From Moniliella sp. 'wahieum' (Eukaryota; Basidiomycota; Moniliellomycetes; Moniliellales; Moniliellaceae): a stretch of 64,000 nt of DNA. Positions 1 to 12,280 of the stretch are shown here, piece by piece. The position numbers and the translations under genes were made by a program. The number at the start of each line of letters is the position of its first letter. The first letter of the stretch is position 1. The DNA is taken from contig RSEE01000102.1 of NCBI GenBank assembly GCA_003971905.1, positions 124,001 through 188,000 on the forward strand, written 5' to 3'. Below the pieces are notes generated by a model that saw nothing but the letters and a program-made list of their open reading frames with translations, did not search any database and was not told where the DNA came from.

Positions 1-1032
1 TGAAGATGGCCTGTTGACGAGATGGGGGTCGGACTCGCCACCCCTTCTCGGCAACAGCGTCCGGCACTGGCCCCCAGCCAGCATCCCCAGGGCAGCACAG
101 GGGCAGCACAGCGGCCGGCCACGTCGCTGTGTGCTGTTACGTAATACCCCGAGGACAGGCCCGATGCGCTGACTGTGCGTGGTCTGGGTGACCGGTGAGC
201 GGTGGGCTCCCTGCCGAAGACAGGCGCAGTGCCTGCACGCTCCGTTCGCGCGCCAGCAGTGGCCTAGTGGCCAGGGAGAGCGACCGGTGAGCGCCAGGGC
301 GGGCGAGGCAAGCAACGCACGGCTGCGGGCCAGCCTGCTCTTCCACCACCACCGCTGTCTGTGCTGTGCGCGTCTCTGCCTCTCCAAGCATCGCAAATGG
401 TCAGCATCCATCCGTCCATCCATCTGTCCATCCATCCCACCCGCTCCTCCCTTTCTCCTGAGCTCTGCTGCGCGTGGCCCGCGTCCATCGCCCGCTCGGC
501 GCGTCGCGTGTGGCCTCCTGCGCCCCGCATGCAGCAGCCGTGGCCCCGCATCTGCCGGACGTGTGCTTGTGCTCGTCCGGCAGAGACACAACCCTCGCCC
601 CCCCTGCTCTCACGCATGGACGTGGCCCAAGCGGTGTGTTGAGGTTGAGCGGCTGTCGGGGTCACAAGCGGTCCGTGTGCAGCCGGCCTTGCCGTCTCTC
701 TCCTTTGAGTCCCGGCCCCGGGTGCTTGTGCTGCGTTTGGGACGTGAACTGCACGAGACTCCATGCGTGTCTGCTTGGTCGAGGGCAGCGGTCGACCAGG
801 ACGCTGTCGGTCGACCGAAGCTGGACTGGGAAGCGCTGGTCTCACGCTAGCTAGACTAGGCGTGATAAAGCGGCGTCTCTCTTCTCAGCCTCCCCCTCAC
901 TCCTCCCTTCCCAACCCTTTTCTCCTCCACTCCCCACCTCGACTTGAACTAACTCATCGTCTTGATGTCTGCTCGCTGTTTCCACTTGCTGTTTGATCCG
1001 CCCTGTCTACCGTTCCACCGCCTCAGTCCTCC
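1..1032. other. Upstream region of the YRA1-like gene, no gene recognised
   Basis: Both strands are open for long stretches, but only with low-complexity, Arg/Pro/Ser-rich translations that match no family I know. Such open frames are expected by chance in GC-rich DNA. Bases 870-1030 are rich in C and T and lead into the ATG at 1033, as in many fungal promoters. A small TCCA-type microsatellite lies at 406-438. The end of a neighbouring gene could lie at the left edge, but I cannot show one. Confidence 0.5.
406..438. repeat. TCCA/TCCG tetranucleotide microsatellite
   Basis: About eight imperfect copies of a TCCA unit with G or T variants. It resembles the GGAC/GGAT tract near 40.76 kb on the opposite strand. 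It lies in presumed promoter DNA. Confidence 0.75.
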
Positions 1033-1958
1033 ATGAACATTGACAAGCGTACGCTATTTTCTCCATTTTCTCCTCACGTGCACTTGGCAGGCAACTGACA
1101 CGGGTATCCCAGCTCTCGACGAGCTGATCAAGGCCAACCCGTCCGCACCCAGGCGTCGCTCGTCCCGTGATGGGGGACGAAAACGGTCGTCGGCCTCACG
1201 TGCGCCTGTACCGGCTAGCCGAAACGCTCTCCCGCCGCGCCGCGCGTGCCGTTCCTCCGCGTGTGCCTATTGGCACCACGAGTGCTCCGGCTCCCCCCCG
1301 CCCCCGCTCCTCGTACGGCTCCTCGATCGGAAGCAAGATCATCCTCTCCAACCTGCCCACCGATGTGACCGAGGCGCAGGTACGGGAACTGTTTACCACG
1401 TCGGTAGGACCAGTGAAGAAAGTGGTGATGAGCTATCAGCAGAACGGAGTGTCGACGGGAACGTGCACGGTGATTTTTGACCAGGCGGCCGATGGCCAAA
1501 AGGCATATGATCAATTCAACAGTCGTCTCATTGACGGTACGCGTCCGCTTCGTGTGGAGGTGGTGGTGGTGGATTTCGCACAGGTACCGGTAACTACACC
1601 GTACGCGCCTCCCATTGTGCTTGGAGGCCCTCCGCGCGGCAGCCGTGGTGGTGCCCCTCGTGGTTCCCGCGGTGGCGCGCGGGAAAGTGGTCGTGACGGA
1701 CCGCGTGGGGGACCGCGCGGCGGACCCCGTGGCGGCTCAGCTCCCCGCCCGCACAAGACGCTCGAAGACCTGGATGCCGAGATGGACGACTACCTCAAAG
1801 CCGGTGCGGATGCATCCCGGAGGCCTAAGTCATCGTCGACCAACCGGATCCCCAGGCGACGTACGTTGCCCCCCCTAACCCCCCCCATTGGATCTGATCC
1901 ACGTTGGTCTCCAAACATAATTTGGCGTTGCTGCAGTGGGGGCTGCCTTCGACGTTGA
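1033..1958 (+). CDS. YRA1: YRA1/ALY/Mlo3-type mRNA export adaptor (THO complex subunit 4 family)
   Basis: Nuclear RNA-binding adaptor that couples transcription and processing to mRNA export (family knowledge). The ATG at 1033 opens MNIDK. An intron at 1049-1112 (GTACGC...CCCAG, with a CTGAC branch-point-like site) splices this to PLDELIKANPSAP, the conserved N-terminal box of the family. One RRM follows: RNP2 reads IILSNLP near 1338-1358 and RNP1-like TGTCTVIF near 1458-1482. An RGG-rich tail (1620-1740) and a C-terminal box KTLEDLDAEMDDYLKAG (about 1755-1805) complete the family architecture. A frame change is needed between about 1150 and 1260 to join the N-terminal box to the RRM. One missing C near 1817 would end the protein as DASPEA at about 1828, a more typical end than the low-complexity extension to 1958. 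Confidence 0.88.
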
Positions 1959-2506
1959 GCCCGTTGTCCGGCCTTGGGCGACGGGACAAATGGTATCGTA
2001 TCCACAGTTCAAGTATCATCGACATCTATCATGCTTTCCGCCATAGGCGAGGTAACGGGGAAGCACAGCATCTACCCGGTACCCCCAACTAGTAGGCTTA
2101 TGTGTAGCCCATTCAAGCTCTCCCCATTCCCTCGTCCACCTCTTCCCGTCTTCCCGGCCGGTTCCTGCCTCACCGGTCACCTGGATCGCCAAGCCTGCTT
2201 CCGAGCCCTAGTTCTCGTCTTGCGTTCTAACCGAGACCTCGTTCAATCTCCACTCGTCGAATCGTTTTATGGTGCGCATGCTACCTCGGTATTCCAATGC
2301 AGCCTGGGAGGGGGGGGTGAGAAAGCGAGCTAGGGCAACAGCGGCAACATCGGTTCCAAACGAGACAGAATGGGGTAGGTGGCGTGACGTTGATAGACAG
2401 TAGACAGAGCTGGGAAGGGACGGGGTACAGGGTAGGGTAAGTATACGTGTGGCAAGCTTGCGAATCGGATCGGATCGGATCGAATTGGATCGAATTGGTT
2501 CGGATG
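1959..2506. other. Convergent intergenic region between YRA1 and the magnesium transporter gene
   Basis: No gene recognised. It contains a short imperfect repeat of CGGAT and GAATTGGAT units at 2461-2504, immediately downstream of the stop codon of the minus-strand gene. Confidence 0.6.
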
Positions 2507-5501
2507 CTAGCGCCGCATAAAGCGAAGTGTCAGAATAAATCCGCCCACGCCAATGGCAACCATCACGGCCACAATGCCGCCAAACCAATGCAGGTTGTCA
2601 TTCTCATCCACTTGGCCCGGTACCTGCACGCACAGTCAGTCGTCAGCCAAGGTGAGAAAGGAGCAAACGCAAACGCAAATGCAAAAGCAAACGCAAATAC
2701 AAATACAAATGCAAACGCAAACGCACCTTTACGTTCATCCCCCACAGACCGGTCACAATGTTGAGCGGTACAATCACCGTACCAAGCGCGGTAAGCTTGG
2801 ACAGCACATCGTTGATCTGGTTGTTGGCGTCGGTCATTTCGATCGAAATTTGGGCAAGGTAATTGGAATGGGAGCGGGACAGAATTTTTTCGTAGTGGTT
2901 CAAGTTCTGGGTCATGGTGATCAAGTGGTCTTGAATGTCGGAGAGGTACAGACCGATGTCCGACTTGGGCGCCACGGACCAATTCTCGTTACACCGCTTG
3001 GCCAGGCCCTTCACCACATCCGCCTTGCTTCCCATCAAGCGCAACAGCCCCATCACCTTTTTACGACACGACCCGATCCGCCGCAACATATCACTCTGCT
3101 CGGCCTCTTTTAAAATCAAGACGAGCTCGTCAATCGAGTCGACCTCGTACTCGATGCTTTGGATCAACGGGCCAAACGCATCGGTAATATCGTCAATCAA
3201 AGCATACGAGATCCAGTCCGAGGTGACCTGAATGTAATCCTTGAGCTGCTTGATGCGTCGCCGCACATTGTGCGGGTGCGGGGTGCTGCGGAAGTGGAAG
3301 GAAAGCGTTCCTTCGCGGAAGACGATAATGTACATGTTGAGCGGTTGGAGGTAGGTGGGGCTGTAAGGGTCTTGGTCAAACGAACGGAAACAGACCAGGT
3401 AGTAGTTGCGGAACAATTCAATCTTCTCCCGCGTCTCTTCCATAAGAATGTCCTCGGTCGTCAAAGGATGAATCCCAAACGCACGACTGATCACCTTCAT
3501 CTCCTCCACAGTGGGACTCTGGACATCGAGCCACCAAGTATTGGGTTCCTCATCAGCCGCCGTGGTAAGCATTCCCCCTGCTGGCAAACCTCTGCCCAAC
3601 GGTTCGGGCGGGGCGCGACCAGGCCCAGTGGGAGCGTGCCAGGCGCCCGCCCGGTCGTACCACGTGAAGCATCGCGCCGCCCTGGGGGAGCATCCGCTCG
3701 CAGGGAGCCATGTTTCGCACCACCGCCAAGGGTGTCCGTGTCGACCTCTGTCTGCTCTGGCACGGCATCCATTTCAGGTTTGGACACCGGCCGTCCCTTG
3801 AGCAAGTCCTCAAACGTTTGTCCTGGCGCAGGCAGCTCATACAGCTGGCGCGCATGGATGGTGCTGTTGAGCGCATTGCTATAGAACGCAAACCGGAACG
3901 GTTTCTGTTTCTCGCCTGCGGCATTGTAGCGTGCCTCGGCGCCCACCCGCCCGCGGCCACCTGTAGCCGAATGACGTACTTTTGCGCCGCAGGAAGGAAA
4001 CCGGACCGCGTGGGGGAGAAGAAGGCGCTTCGGGCATCTCCTCGTCTTCCCTTACTCCGTAGGTTGGTTGAGCCTTGACCTCCTTGCGATCCAAAAGAGA
4101 GGTATAGGGAGTAGCTTGGCCCGTGCCTCGCGGCTCCGCCGCATGCTCATCCCCATTGGGAATTGCCGTTGGCTCATCCCACTGGCCAGGAGGAGGTGGG
4201 GGGGGCGTTCCTACCTGGTCCTCAAACAAGGCGAGCTTACGTTGGTACCGTCCCGCCACGCTCGACGGCTCCACAGACGGAGCCGACGCAGGCTGGGAAA
4301 AGCGCGAGGAAGCATGGGTCGCGCCGGCATCTTCCTCCTGCCCCGTGTACTTGCGCCGACGACGAGCATAGAAGGAACTGTCATTGGCAGTGTAGCTGCT
4401 TAGCGGCTGACTCTTCCCTCCGGCCTCGGAGCCCCGCTGCCCCGTCACGACGCGCGACTGGATCGGAATCGCATCCGCCTGCTCGCGCTGTTGTCGGACA
4501 AAGTCATCGAGCGAGTCGAGATCAAACGTGTACGGGTAGCCGGGGGGCAATTCGGGCTCGGCACGCGGCGTCTGTGTACCGCCACCATAGTGTGCCGTTG
4601 CGTCCCCAGCCCGGTCCGCGTCCGGGTTGAGGTTGTCGGGCAGATCGGGGGGGGAGCGAGGGAAACACACGTCGTCTTCCGCATTGGCCTCACTGGGTGG
4701 CTGCGATAAGCCAGGGGAGAGTTGAGTGGGGTCGAGGGAGCTTGGGCCAACTGGGGGCGAGCGGGCAGAATGGAACGCCATGCTGCGCGCTGTCGAGGGC
4801 GACTGTCCAGAAACCATCTCGACAGGCGAGTAGCTGCTGCGGAACAGACCAGGCGATCGGGCGGAAGAAGCAATGTCCAGCCGAGAGGGAACGGCTTGCG
4901 AAGGTCGGTGATCGATCCAAGTCGATCCATGCTCCGCGTGGTCCCGGTCCGAATCAAAGCTACCTGTGCGCAGCCGGTGGCTCATCCGGAACCGATCGGC
5001 AATCCCTTGCGTGTTACCAAATTCAAGGGCCGAAGAGGCTGGCCACGCCGAGTTGCGCTGCGTCAGGAGCGCCGAATTGCCTTCGACAGTGGCAGGCGCC
5101 ACAGAGGCGTGGACGCGCATGTCCTCGTCCTCAGCGTCGTCGCGAGGATGAGAGGGGCGCATCATAGCGGGCAGCACAAGGGAACCTGAAAAGGTGCGTC
5201 AGTCTCGGATCGTTTTTTAGAGGCCAGGGGACCAAGAAAAAATGGATGAGAACCAGCTCAGCAACTGCGGGAGGGGGAGCGCGCCAGCTTGTTACAGGCG
5301 TTGCAGGGTGAAGGAGAGATGGGGGGGGGGGGAGAAGGGAGCAGAAGCCGGGAGCACAGTGGCGCACGGCAAGGGACAAGTTGGGGGAAGAACACATACT
5401 GTTGCGACGAGCACGCTGAATCTCGCGCGCCGACTCGAGATCTTGTTGCAGCTGTGCGTCCTCGACGGCGAGGGAGGGCGGGTGGCGTCGGGGCTAGACA
5501 T
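2507..5501 (-). CDS. MNR2: CorA-family magnesium transporter, Mnr2/Alr1 type
   Basis: Predicted Mg2+ channel of the plasma or vacuolar membrane. The signature is the GMN motif after the first membrane helix (GLWGMNV, about 2732-2744), then an intron at 2624-2726 (GTGCGT...CAG) and a last exon with VPGQVDENDNLHWF and a second helix, ending FMRR with the stop at 2507-2509. Upstream is a conserved cytosolic CorA core (WWLDVQSP, DILMEETREKIELF, IEYEVDSIDELV, SDIQDHL). Before it lies a long Ser/Pro-rich N-terminal extension containing FAFYSNALNSTIHA, typical of fungal Alr/Mnr2 proteins. A first exon from the ATG at 5499-5501 to 5400 joins across an intron at 5186-5399. Frame changes are needed near 5470, 3900-3950 and 3600-3700. 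The choice between Alr1 (plasma membrane) and Mnr2 (vacuole) is not certain. Confidence 0.88.
2661..2725. repeat. GCAAAC/GCAAAT hexamer-rich tract inside the last intron of the CorA gene
   Basis: Repeated GCAAAC, GCAAAT and ACAAAT hexamers fill much of the 103-nt intron (2624-2726), reading as a pyrimidine-rich tract on the coding strand. It reaches almost to the GTGCGT donor. Confidence 0.75.
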
Positions 5502-7240
5502 GGGAGAGCGCGCGCAAAGAGGAGAAAAGTGGCCAGCGCAGAGAGAAGGGGAGGAAAGGCAGACGCCCCAATGGGCAGCAGAACGTGGCAGGCGGGTGCG
5601 GGCGGTGCGTGTGGATGGTGCGGATGCACACAAGCGAGGTCGGCGCGAGGCGAGGCAATCGACCGACGCAGAACGAAACGGAGGGCGCACCGACCGGGGA
5701 AGGGCAAGGAGGAGGGGCAGAAGAAGGGGAGGTGGCGGTCACCGCTCCCTACGGCTTGACTGGCCCTCCGACTACGAGCGTACTCGGACTCAGTAGGCTG
5801 TCCACACTGACCTTTCCATAAGCGTGCTGGTCACTAGTCCTCGTCAAGCTTCAAGCTTCAAGGCCCCATCGCCCTCTGGCCAGCCACGGGTGAGGCTCAC
5901 CGGTGAGGTCACCTGTCACCCGTCGCCGGGCGCTCCCCAGCAGGCTGCCTCTCATCGATCTCATCCATCATCCATCCCACCGTGCGCAGAGCCGCGCCCA
6001 CTGCCCCCGTGCCTTCCCCTAATCGCACCTCAAAATTTCGCCTCCCGGCACAGCCACAGTGTCTAGGACAGGGTGACGTCAGCAGTCCCCAGCCTCCGCG
6101 CCCCCAGCTTCAACTTGCAACTTCCATCATTCCATCTTCAAGCTGCAATAAGCTTCAATAGCCTTCATGATTCATTCCTCCTGGGCATCGTTTTTTCTGC
6201 GCCCAGCCTCTCCGCCTTCTATTTCATTGAAAGATCATCGCATCAAGCTCTGCCTAAAGACTGGCTGGGCGACGCAGTCCTATATACTAGCTCACTGACA
6301 GTCCCCGCAGCGACTATTTTATAGTCGACGGATCATACCCTGCCCGATGATGCAGATGATGGCCGAGAGATATGTCTCCATCAACTACAATACCCTTTGT
6401 ATGATCTCCGATGGCGAAATTCATCGCCCCATATCATTTTTTCTTTTCTATCCTTGTTAGCACACGCGGTTCTCAACTACAACTAACCCAGATTGCCCAT
6501 TCTTGTTTCCTCTGTTATTGCCCTAATACAGGTGGGAACAGTCAATATCCCCAGTCGATGATCCCCTTGATTTTTCCACAATCCACCGTTATTTTCTCCC
6601 TCTTTCTTCCGCTATTGAGTTGTTGGGTTGCGACCTCCTGTGCGCGCTCGTGAACGCGAGACACCATTTTGGGTTTCCCTCACGGTCCGTCCTTTTTTGC
6701 CCATCTTCTAGTGGTAGCACCCCTTCCCTTCCTGAAACGTGTGTGCACTTTTTGGACTCACCGTGTGTTCCAGGTTCCATACCCATTTTGACGGTGACAG
6801 TGATAAGCAATTGTATACTATAGTGATGAGGGCGGTCGGTACACAGTCAATTTAACGACTCCAAATATACACTGTGGCATATTATGAAAACAAGTCAAGA
6901 GCTGTCTCTGCGCCTGTATAGCTCCAGCCTGAGAGCTCTCGCCTAATGCTGAAGAGATGAGGCTCCAACTACGTATGAGCGCTACGGTATACGGGAAATC
7001 CCAAATAAGGGATACCAGAAAATCGCGTCTCAGACCCCCACTCTTCTTCTCCTTCATCGGCGTTTCCTCTGGTACAGGCCAGGTGGGTTACCAGAAGCAG
7101 GCTTTCTTCTTCACCGCACCCGCATCTCCCCCTATCTCTCACGTTTTCTTATTGAAAGGTCAACGGAAGATATCCCCGCACTTAACCTAAGAAAGCTATA
7201 AGAATGTGGAAAACTGCAAGCTCGCATTAGAGGGATGCTG
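5502..7240. other. Start of the gene-poor block, no gene recognised
   Basis: Bases 5502-5820 are GA/TC-rich and probably hold the promoter of the CorA gene. After about 5830 the DNA changes: AAGCTTCAAGCTTCAAG at 5847-5863 is the first of many 7-bp palindromic repeats in this window, and from about 6300 the sequence becomes clearly richer in A and T. Only short unrelated open frames are present. Confidence 0.55.
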
Positions 7241-7440
7241 TGTCTGTCATAGTTTAGCTGATCTCCTCATCGCTCCTATTTCCAATTTTTCTTCGTCGTG
7301 AGCGTATCCCTCTTTCCCTATTCTTCCGCTTGGCACCATCATATCCTCTGTGTTTGCTTCTTCCCCAGAAACGATTGCCACATCCCTTGGACTAGCCCCG
7401 AGACTCTATAGTCTCCCTCGCCTCAGTCCCGACTGTGACA
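7241..7440. mobile_element. Degenerate copy of the small TGT...ACA element (solo LTR or MITE-like)
   Basis: This stretch aligns by eye with the 180-bp element at 42731-42910 in the same orientation. Shared blocks include CCTATTTCCAA/CCAATTTCCAA near the left end, and TCTCCCTCG followed by CCCGACTGTGACA/CCCGACTGTTACA at the right end. It begins TGTC and ends GACA. No clear target duplication remains, and it is more diverged and AT-richer than the 42-kb copy. No coding capacity is expected. Confidence 0.65.
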
Positions 7441-9461
7441 CTGATGTTTGCTCCTGCTTGTGGTGCGGTAAACATACCTTGAAGCCGGATTTCCACAATT
7501 CTTTCGCTTCCAGTGCATTTTGATTTTTGACTTTGTGATATTATCAATGGCTCTGCCACAATGTCCGATACGATGACGAACATCTTCCTCATCTCTGTTG
7601 TGTATGTACTACAGTTCACCATTATCTGTAGTGGCAAAGAATCATGCAACCCTCCACTCATCCCACTGTTGACATGTTGACAGAGGAGATAGACTGTTGT
7701 GCTCATGACTGATCCAACCTAAACATAATTGTGGCTGTGGATCTCTCAGAAAATGGGGAAAGAGACGGGGAGAGCTCAAATTGATCACAGGGCGTGAATC
7801 GTTGCATGATAACAGGTTGGTTTGCATATATACGGGGGGGATCACGGGAAACCTAATACTAGCGTATAAAACTCTGTGTTGCTTGTGTGATATCCTAAAG
7901 AGCGCGTTGGTTGGGAGGGTGGTAATACACGTAACGACAGGCTCGCGGATAGGGCCTGGGCCACTGAGAAAACCCAACTCTTTATATTCACAGAAGGTCG
8001 CACACGCAGTGGAACGGAACATTCTCGATCCGCTTTTTGACACAAAACAGAGTATGTACATGTGGGTTTTGTTTAGCGTTCAGACGAACTGGCCTAACAG
8101 TCATTACGCAGATGCAACCCAGGCAAGAGAGGCAAGAATCGTTTGAATGCTCTCGGCCCGGAGGGTCACCGCCCCCCAAAAGCCTTCGCTCATGACGACC
8201 TCTCATCGGATCTGCAGAATCCTTCTCCACATTAATACTTTAACGGTGCTTTCTTATAGATCACGCCGAGTAGAAAGCTGTCGGGCCTACCGCCAGGGCT
8301 GCGAACAACGTACTGTATTGATGCTGGTTTAACTTCGGTGGTCTGCATTGTATACCTATAATAGGGCTTCGTCTCAGCCTGTCCCCGGGTAGGCGGCGAC
8401 GGTCAATTCTCATCACATCTTCTTTCCGCCGTCATTCAGTATAGGTTCCATAGTCCACATACCGTTCTTTATAGTTGACCATATGACATTCCACGGCTCC
8501 ATCGTCCACACGCAGTTCACCGTACCATGAGGCATCATTTCGGCTAACGTTCCATCGTAATATTCTCACGGTATCCATACTAACACACTGTTCCAAAGTC
8601 AGACGTTGCAAACAAGCATCACACCTTACATACTACTGAGAACACTCTCACTTTTCATCCATGTCATTGTACATACTCCTCCACATATACCGACGTTTTC
8701 AATCCTCTCGCTATTTCAGCATGGATCACGCCGACCATGGTGTCTTCTCTTCTTTTCGATGGCGTTCTGGTATACTGTTGCCGCGCTAATGCGTGATCCA
8801 TGGAATGGGGAACAGTGCACGGAAGGGCAAGCTAATATATCAGAAATGGCGTGGCCTCTCTCATAGAGGCGGTAGTCAAACTACACAGTTACATTATGGA
8901 ACGGTAAACTATATCTCGGTGCACCAGTGTGCCCATCTATATACGGCAGGTGGGGTCCCACGGGTCGCGGGGGGCACGAGAAGGGAGAGGTGGGAAGGTA
9001 GTGTATTCTCTGTACTGTCGTGATGACAGTGTACTACGTGGCCTGTATATACTCCAAAACCATATGTTCACCAGGCATCCCCGTTCAAAAGAGCGACCAA
9101 ATATTTCCGGAGATCCGTCTGAACTGCAGCACCACACCATGTCGACGAACTTTTATAGAGAGTCCGCGTAGTAAACGCATATGCGACGGCGTTTTGAGGC
9201 TATAGGGGGCATTTTCTGGGCAACCCCGGTAACCTGGGTGACCGCCGGTGGCCCGTCCACTGCGACTGGGAAACAGTCCTGCCAGTGTGCAGGCCATGGA
9301 TAAAATACAGCGACTGTTAAATATGTTACAGGCACAACAGCACTGGAATAAGTACTCAGTCTCTGGTAATCGCAATGGTAATCGATAGCTCTCTCGCTTG
9401 CATAATGTGACAACGCCAATAAAAAGGTACAACACACCTGTTCGTTTAGACGTTTACTGAC
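7441..9461. other. AT-richer gene-poor DNA, no gene recognised
   Basis: Short open frames of 60-140 codons occur on both strands, but none resembles a known domain and none has nearby splice or family support. Overall composition is visibly more A+T rich than the flanking gene-bearing DNA. Confidence 0.5.
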
Positions 9462-9586
9462 CTCTTCAAAAACTCTTGAACCTCTTGAACCTCTTGAACC
9501 TCTTGAACCTCTTAAAAAGCTTGAAGAGCTTGAAGCTTGAAGCTTGAACAGCTTGAACGTTGAACCTCTTGAAGCTTAAAGCTTTA
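9462..9586. repeat. Tandem CTCTTGAAC 9-mers merging into AAGCTTG 7-mers
   Basis: About five copies of a CTCTTGAAC unit (9470-9515) run into AGCTTGAAGCTTGAAGCTTG-type 7-bp repeats (9525-9550) and then GAACGTTGAACC. The change of unit within one cluster suggests slippage-type growth from related seeds. Confidence 0.85.
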
Positions 9587-11907
9587 CTACATGGGCTTAG
9601 CGCTTACTCGATTACTTTATTACTAGACTTCCCGTCGTGACAACAGCAATGTGACGCTGTGATGCGTGAATATCGTGAATATTCATGAATGCTTTTCGAC
9701 CACAGCGAAATGGGAATGTGACTTGCTGATTGGACGGACGCCGGACAGGCGAGATAGAGGGATGTCTATGATGCTTCCCCTCTTGCGTCTTTGCTTTGCA
9801 GAGATGTGTTGGGAGGGTTTGGCACAAGCATAGAATGCGCGTAATGCGTAATGCCAAATCAGGACATAAAAGTGAGACTAGTGACAGCCACATATAGCAC
9901 AGGAACGTAAGAAGGAAATGTGTTGAGATCTCAATTGAGATCTGAGATCGACTGAAATCTGAGAGCTCATCTCTGAGAGATGGGAATGAGAGAGGCGATG
10001 ATCGATGACCAGATGACCGGGACAAGGCCAAGGGTCTAAATCAAAACATTATGAGAGCTTGTGAGAGATGCGCTGACGGCTGGGCCTATGGGGAAGTGGC
10101 GAAGACGTGACGACGGACACGGTCACTATATATCATTCAATATTGATTATCCTTTGTGTGCACGGAAAGCTCATCTCGATCATCCTCGATCTGTCCAAGA
10201 CGTTTCACCGGCAACTTTTCAAAAAGTAACCAGTGCACGTTCCAGAGGTTGAATTCATCCCCCTGCCTCCGAATATATTCTCCCGTCGTCTGTTCATCCC
10301 CTCCTCTTGCCTCACGGATTCGACATCTACGACGCACTTTTCTTGTAACATGTAACATCCCATAGGCACTATGCATCAGTACTCAGTCCGCTTAGGTTTT
10401 TATAAATGTGAGAAAACGACACCGAGTACTGAATGGCGGAGACTAATACCACTACTACACCATGTCGATATCAATATCAATATATCAATGGAAATAATAA
10501 TATAGTCATTGCTTGTTGCATTACTAGTTACTAGTTACTATAGCTTACTGGACATGTACAGCCGACGCGGGCCACACTCTGCTCTCTCTCTCGGCCCAAT
10601 ATAGAATTGTTTGTTGATTACGTTGATTGGATGCATTTTGGATACAGGCACTTGATGGAGATGATGGAGATGATCGAGATTCCCGGTCATGCTCATGCAT
10701 CACCTGTTCCTGGAGTCCCCACACAGTCACTATACTTACTATACTCGTACTCAGTACTCACTAGTAGCCACTAGTCATTAGTCAAACGATCGACACATTT
10801 CATCGATTGGATCGATCATCGACGACAGAGATTTCATTCATTCCGAAGGTACATGTCACAGTCTACTGTCACAGTACTTTGAAAGAGAGTGGGGGTTACC
10901 GGTTACGTTAACGCGTTAGCGCGTTAGCGTTTAACGTTTAACCTTTAACTGAGAAGTAGCTACGCTACCAGGCTAAGTGACGAATGCACTGTGCGGGTCG
11001 AATGAAACAGTCAGAGATAGCTTCTTGCAAGCTCCGGACGCGTGACGCTAGTCGGACTTTGAATGCAATAACAGGGAGAAGAGAAGGAGGGGAACGATGC
11101 TAATCCGAAGCGCGCGAGTCGCGAAACTCTGTAACCAGTTATTAAGTTATTGCGTTTGCCAGCGGTATGGCCGATCAAGCCATCCCGCCCAGTGGTGTCA
11201 CATGCCACATGATTATATGATACTCCAAAACATACTTTTGTCTATCATATGCACCCGCAATGCACTGTGTGCCTATGTCCGCTTCTCAGGTCCCAGATCT
11301 CATCGATCTCATATCTCACTATTCCTACAGAGACATAACATGCACCATGCACATCATTATGGACGACCATCGACTACTCTATGCTCTCTCTCAGCTCTGC
11401 AATAAAAAGGTCCATTAAAATCCCCTCATCGTCTCACTGTGATCCGTCGTATACCATTTAGTGTTTTAGTATAATTAGTAAGATGGCCAATAATATAGTG
11501 ACCGAGGAACGTTGCTAGGCGACGTGGTTTGTTTGTGCTTTATATTGATTGCTTGTTCTGATGCATGAGGCCTCAGCCCTCAGCCTGAGGGCTCAGCCTG
11601 AGGGCTGAGCGCATGAGCTCTGTAACCTCAACGTCTCTCAATATTCAATAGTCAATACCCTTCAAAAAATGCTTGGCCGTATGAGAAGAAAAGAGGGTGG
11701 TGCAGCGGATCCAAAAGCAAAAAACCCAAGTCATGCCTGTGCATGGAGGGAGCGATGCAGAGCCAGCCGTATTGGTTAACGGGGGAACAGAGGTGGTGAC
11801 CACCCATTGTTTCGAGAGTTTCCGTGGTAAAATTAGTAATTCTTCTATTGATGTTAATCACCTCAGAGGGGGCACGCTGGGGTTAGGGGTTACCGGTTAC
11901 GGTATAT
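9587..11907. other. Gene-poor DNA with short palindromic repeats, no gene recognised
   Basis: The region includes GATC-type repeats (AGATCTCAATTGAGATCTGA, 9930-9950), CTAG-TTA repeats near 10525-10545, ACGCGTTA/AACGTTTA repeats at 10894-10950, and CCTCAG/CTGAGG inverted repeats at 11566-11610. Open frames are short and unrelated to families I recognise. Confidence 0.5.
10894..10950. repeat. Heptad repeat cluster (ACGCGTTA / ACGTTTA type)
   Basis: Overlapping units built on CGCG, GCGC and ACGT cores with TTA spacers, starting from GGTTACCGGTTACGTTAACG. It belongs to the family of 4-bp palindrome plus TNA repeats found throughout the window. Confidence 0.75.
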
Positions 11908-12280
11908 ATGACAAGAACGCCAAGTACCACAGGGACGCGCTCAAGAGCCGTTTTCCCCCCTGGTTTTTGACGATGCGAGGATACTGCGGCACCAAAACAG
12001 CGGACAAGATGCTCGGGCACAGGAAGGACTTGACTACTGACTCTCAATGGAAAAGGTTCCTCGCTCGGATGTCTACCATCACGTTTATCCGTGTCCACAC
12101 GCGCTACCGCGGGTATGGGAACGGATGGCGGTCACACCAGAGGGTCTTTTCATCTCCTGGCGATTCCCTTGGTTCCTTAAGCGGGGTTGGCACTACCAAG
12201 CACATCACACGCAAGACGAACGGATCGGTTTACAGGCGTAGCGTTTCCCTGTTCCACAGCCTTAATAAAGCTCTGTCGAT
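11908..12280 (+). mobile_element. Degenerate 3' fragment of the non-LTR retrotransposon, plus orientation
   Basis: Part of a 241-codon open frame (11697-12422), but only 11908-12280 aligns with the retroelement at 42.5-44.3 kb read on its sense strand. Shared blocks are GACAAGAACG, the protein segment KMLGHRKDL (KMLGHWKSL in the 42-kb copy), DSQWKRFLARMST (DSEWKWLLARMST), HTRYRGYGNGWR (HTRYLGYGNGWR), and the 3' stretch GGTTTACAGGCGTAGCG...CTCTGTC. It lacks the 180-bp insertion present in the 42-kb copy, so it preserves the empty site near 12028-12036. No reverse-transcriptase motifs are in this fragment, so it cannot move by itself. Confidence 0.8.

Noticed and set aside
179-854. Several open frames of 126-223 codons upstream of YRA1
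   Set aside because: Overlapping frames on both strands are all Arg/Pro/Ser/Ala-rich, as expected by chance in GC-rich DNA. No family features or splice support.
11697-11907. N-terminal part of the 241-codon frame at 11697-12422 as a novel gene
   Set aside because: Most of the frame's recognisable content is retroelement sequence; the first 70 codons have no features and the frame looks fortuitous.
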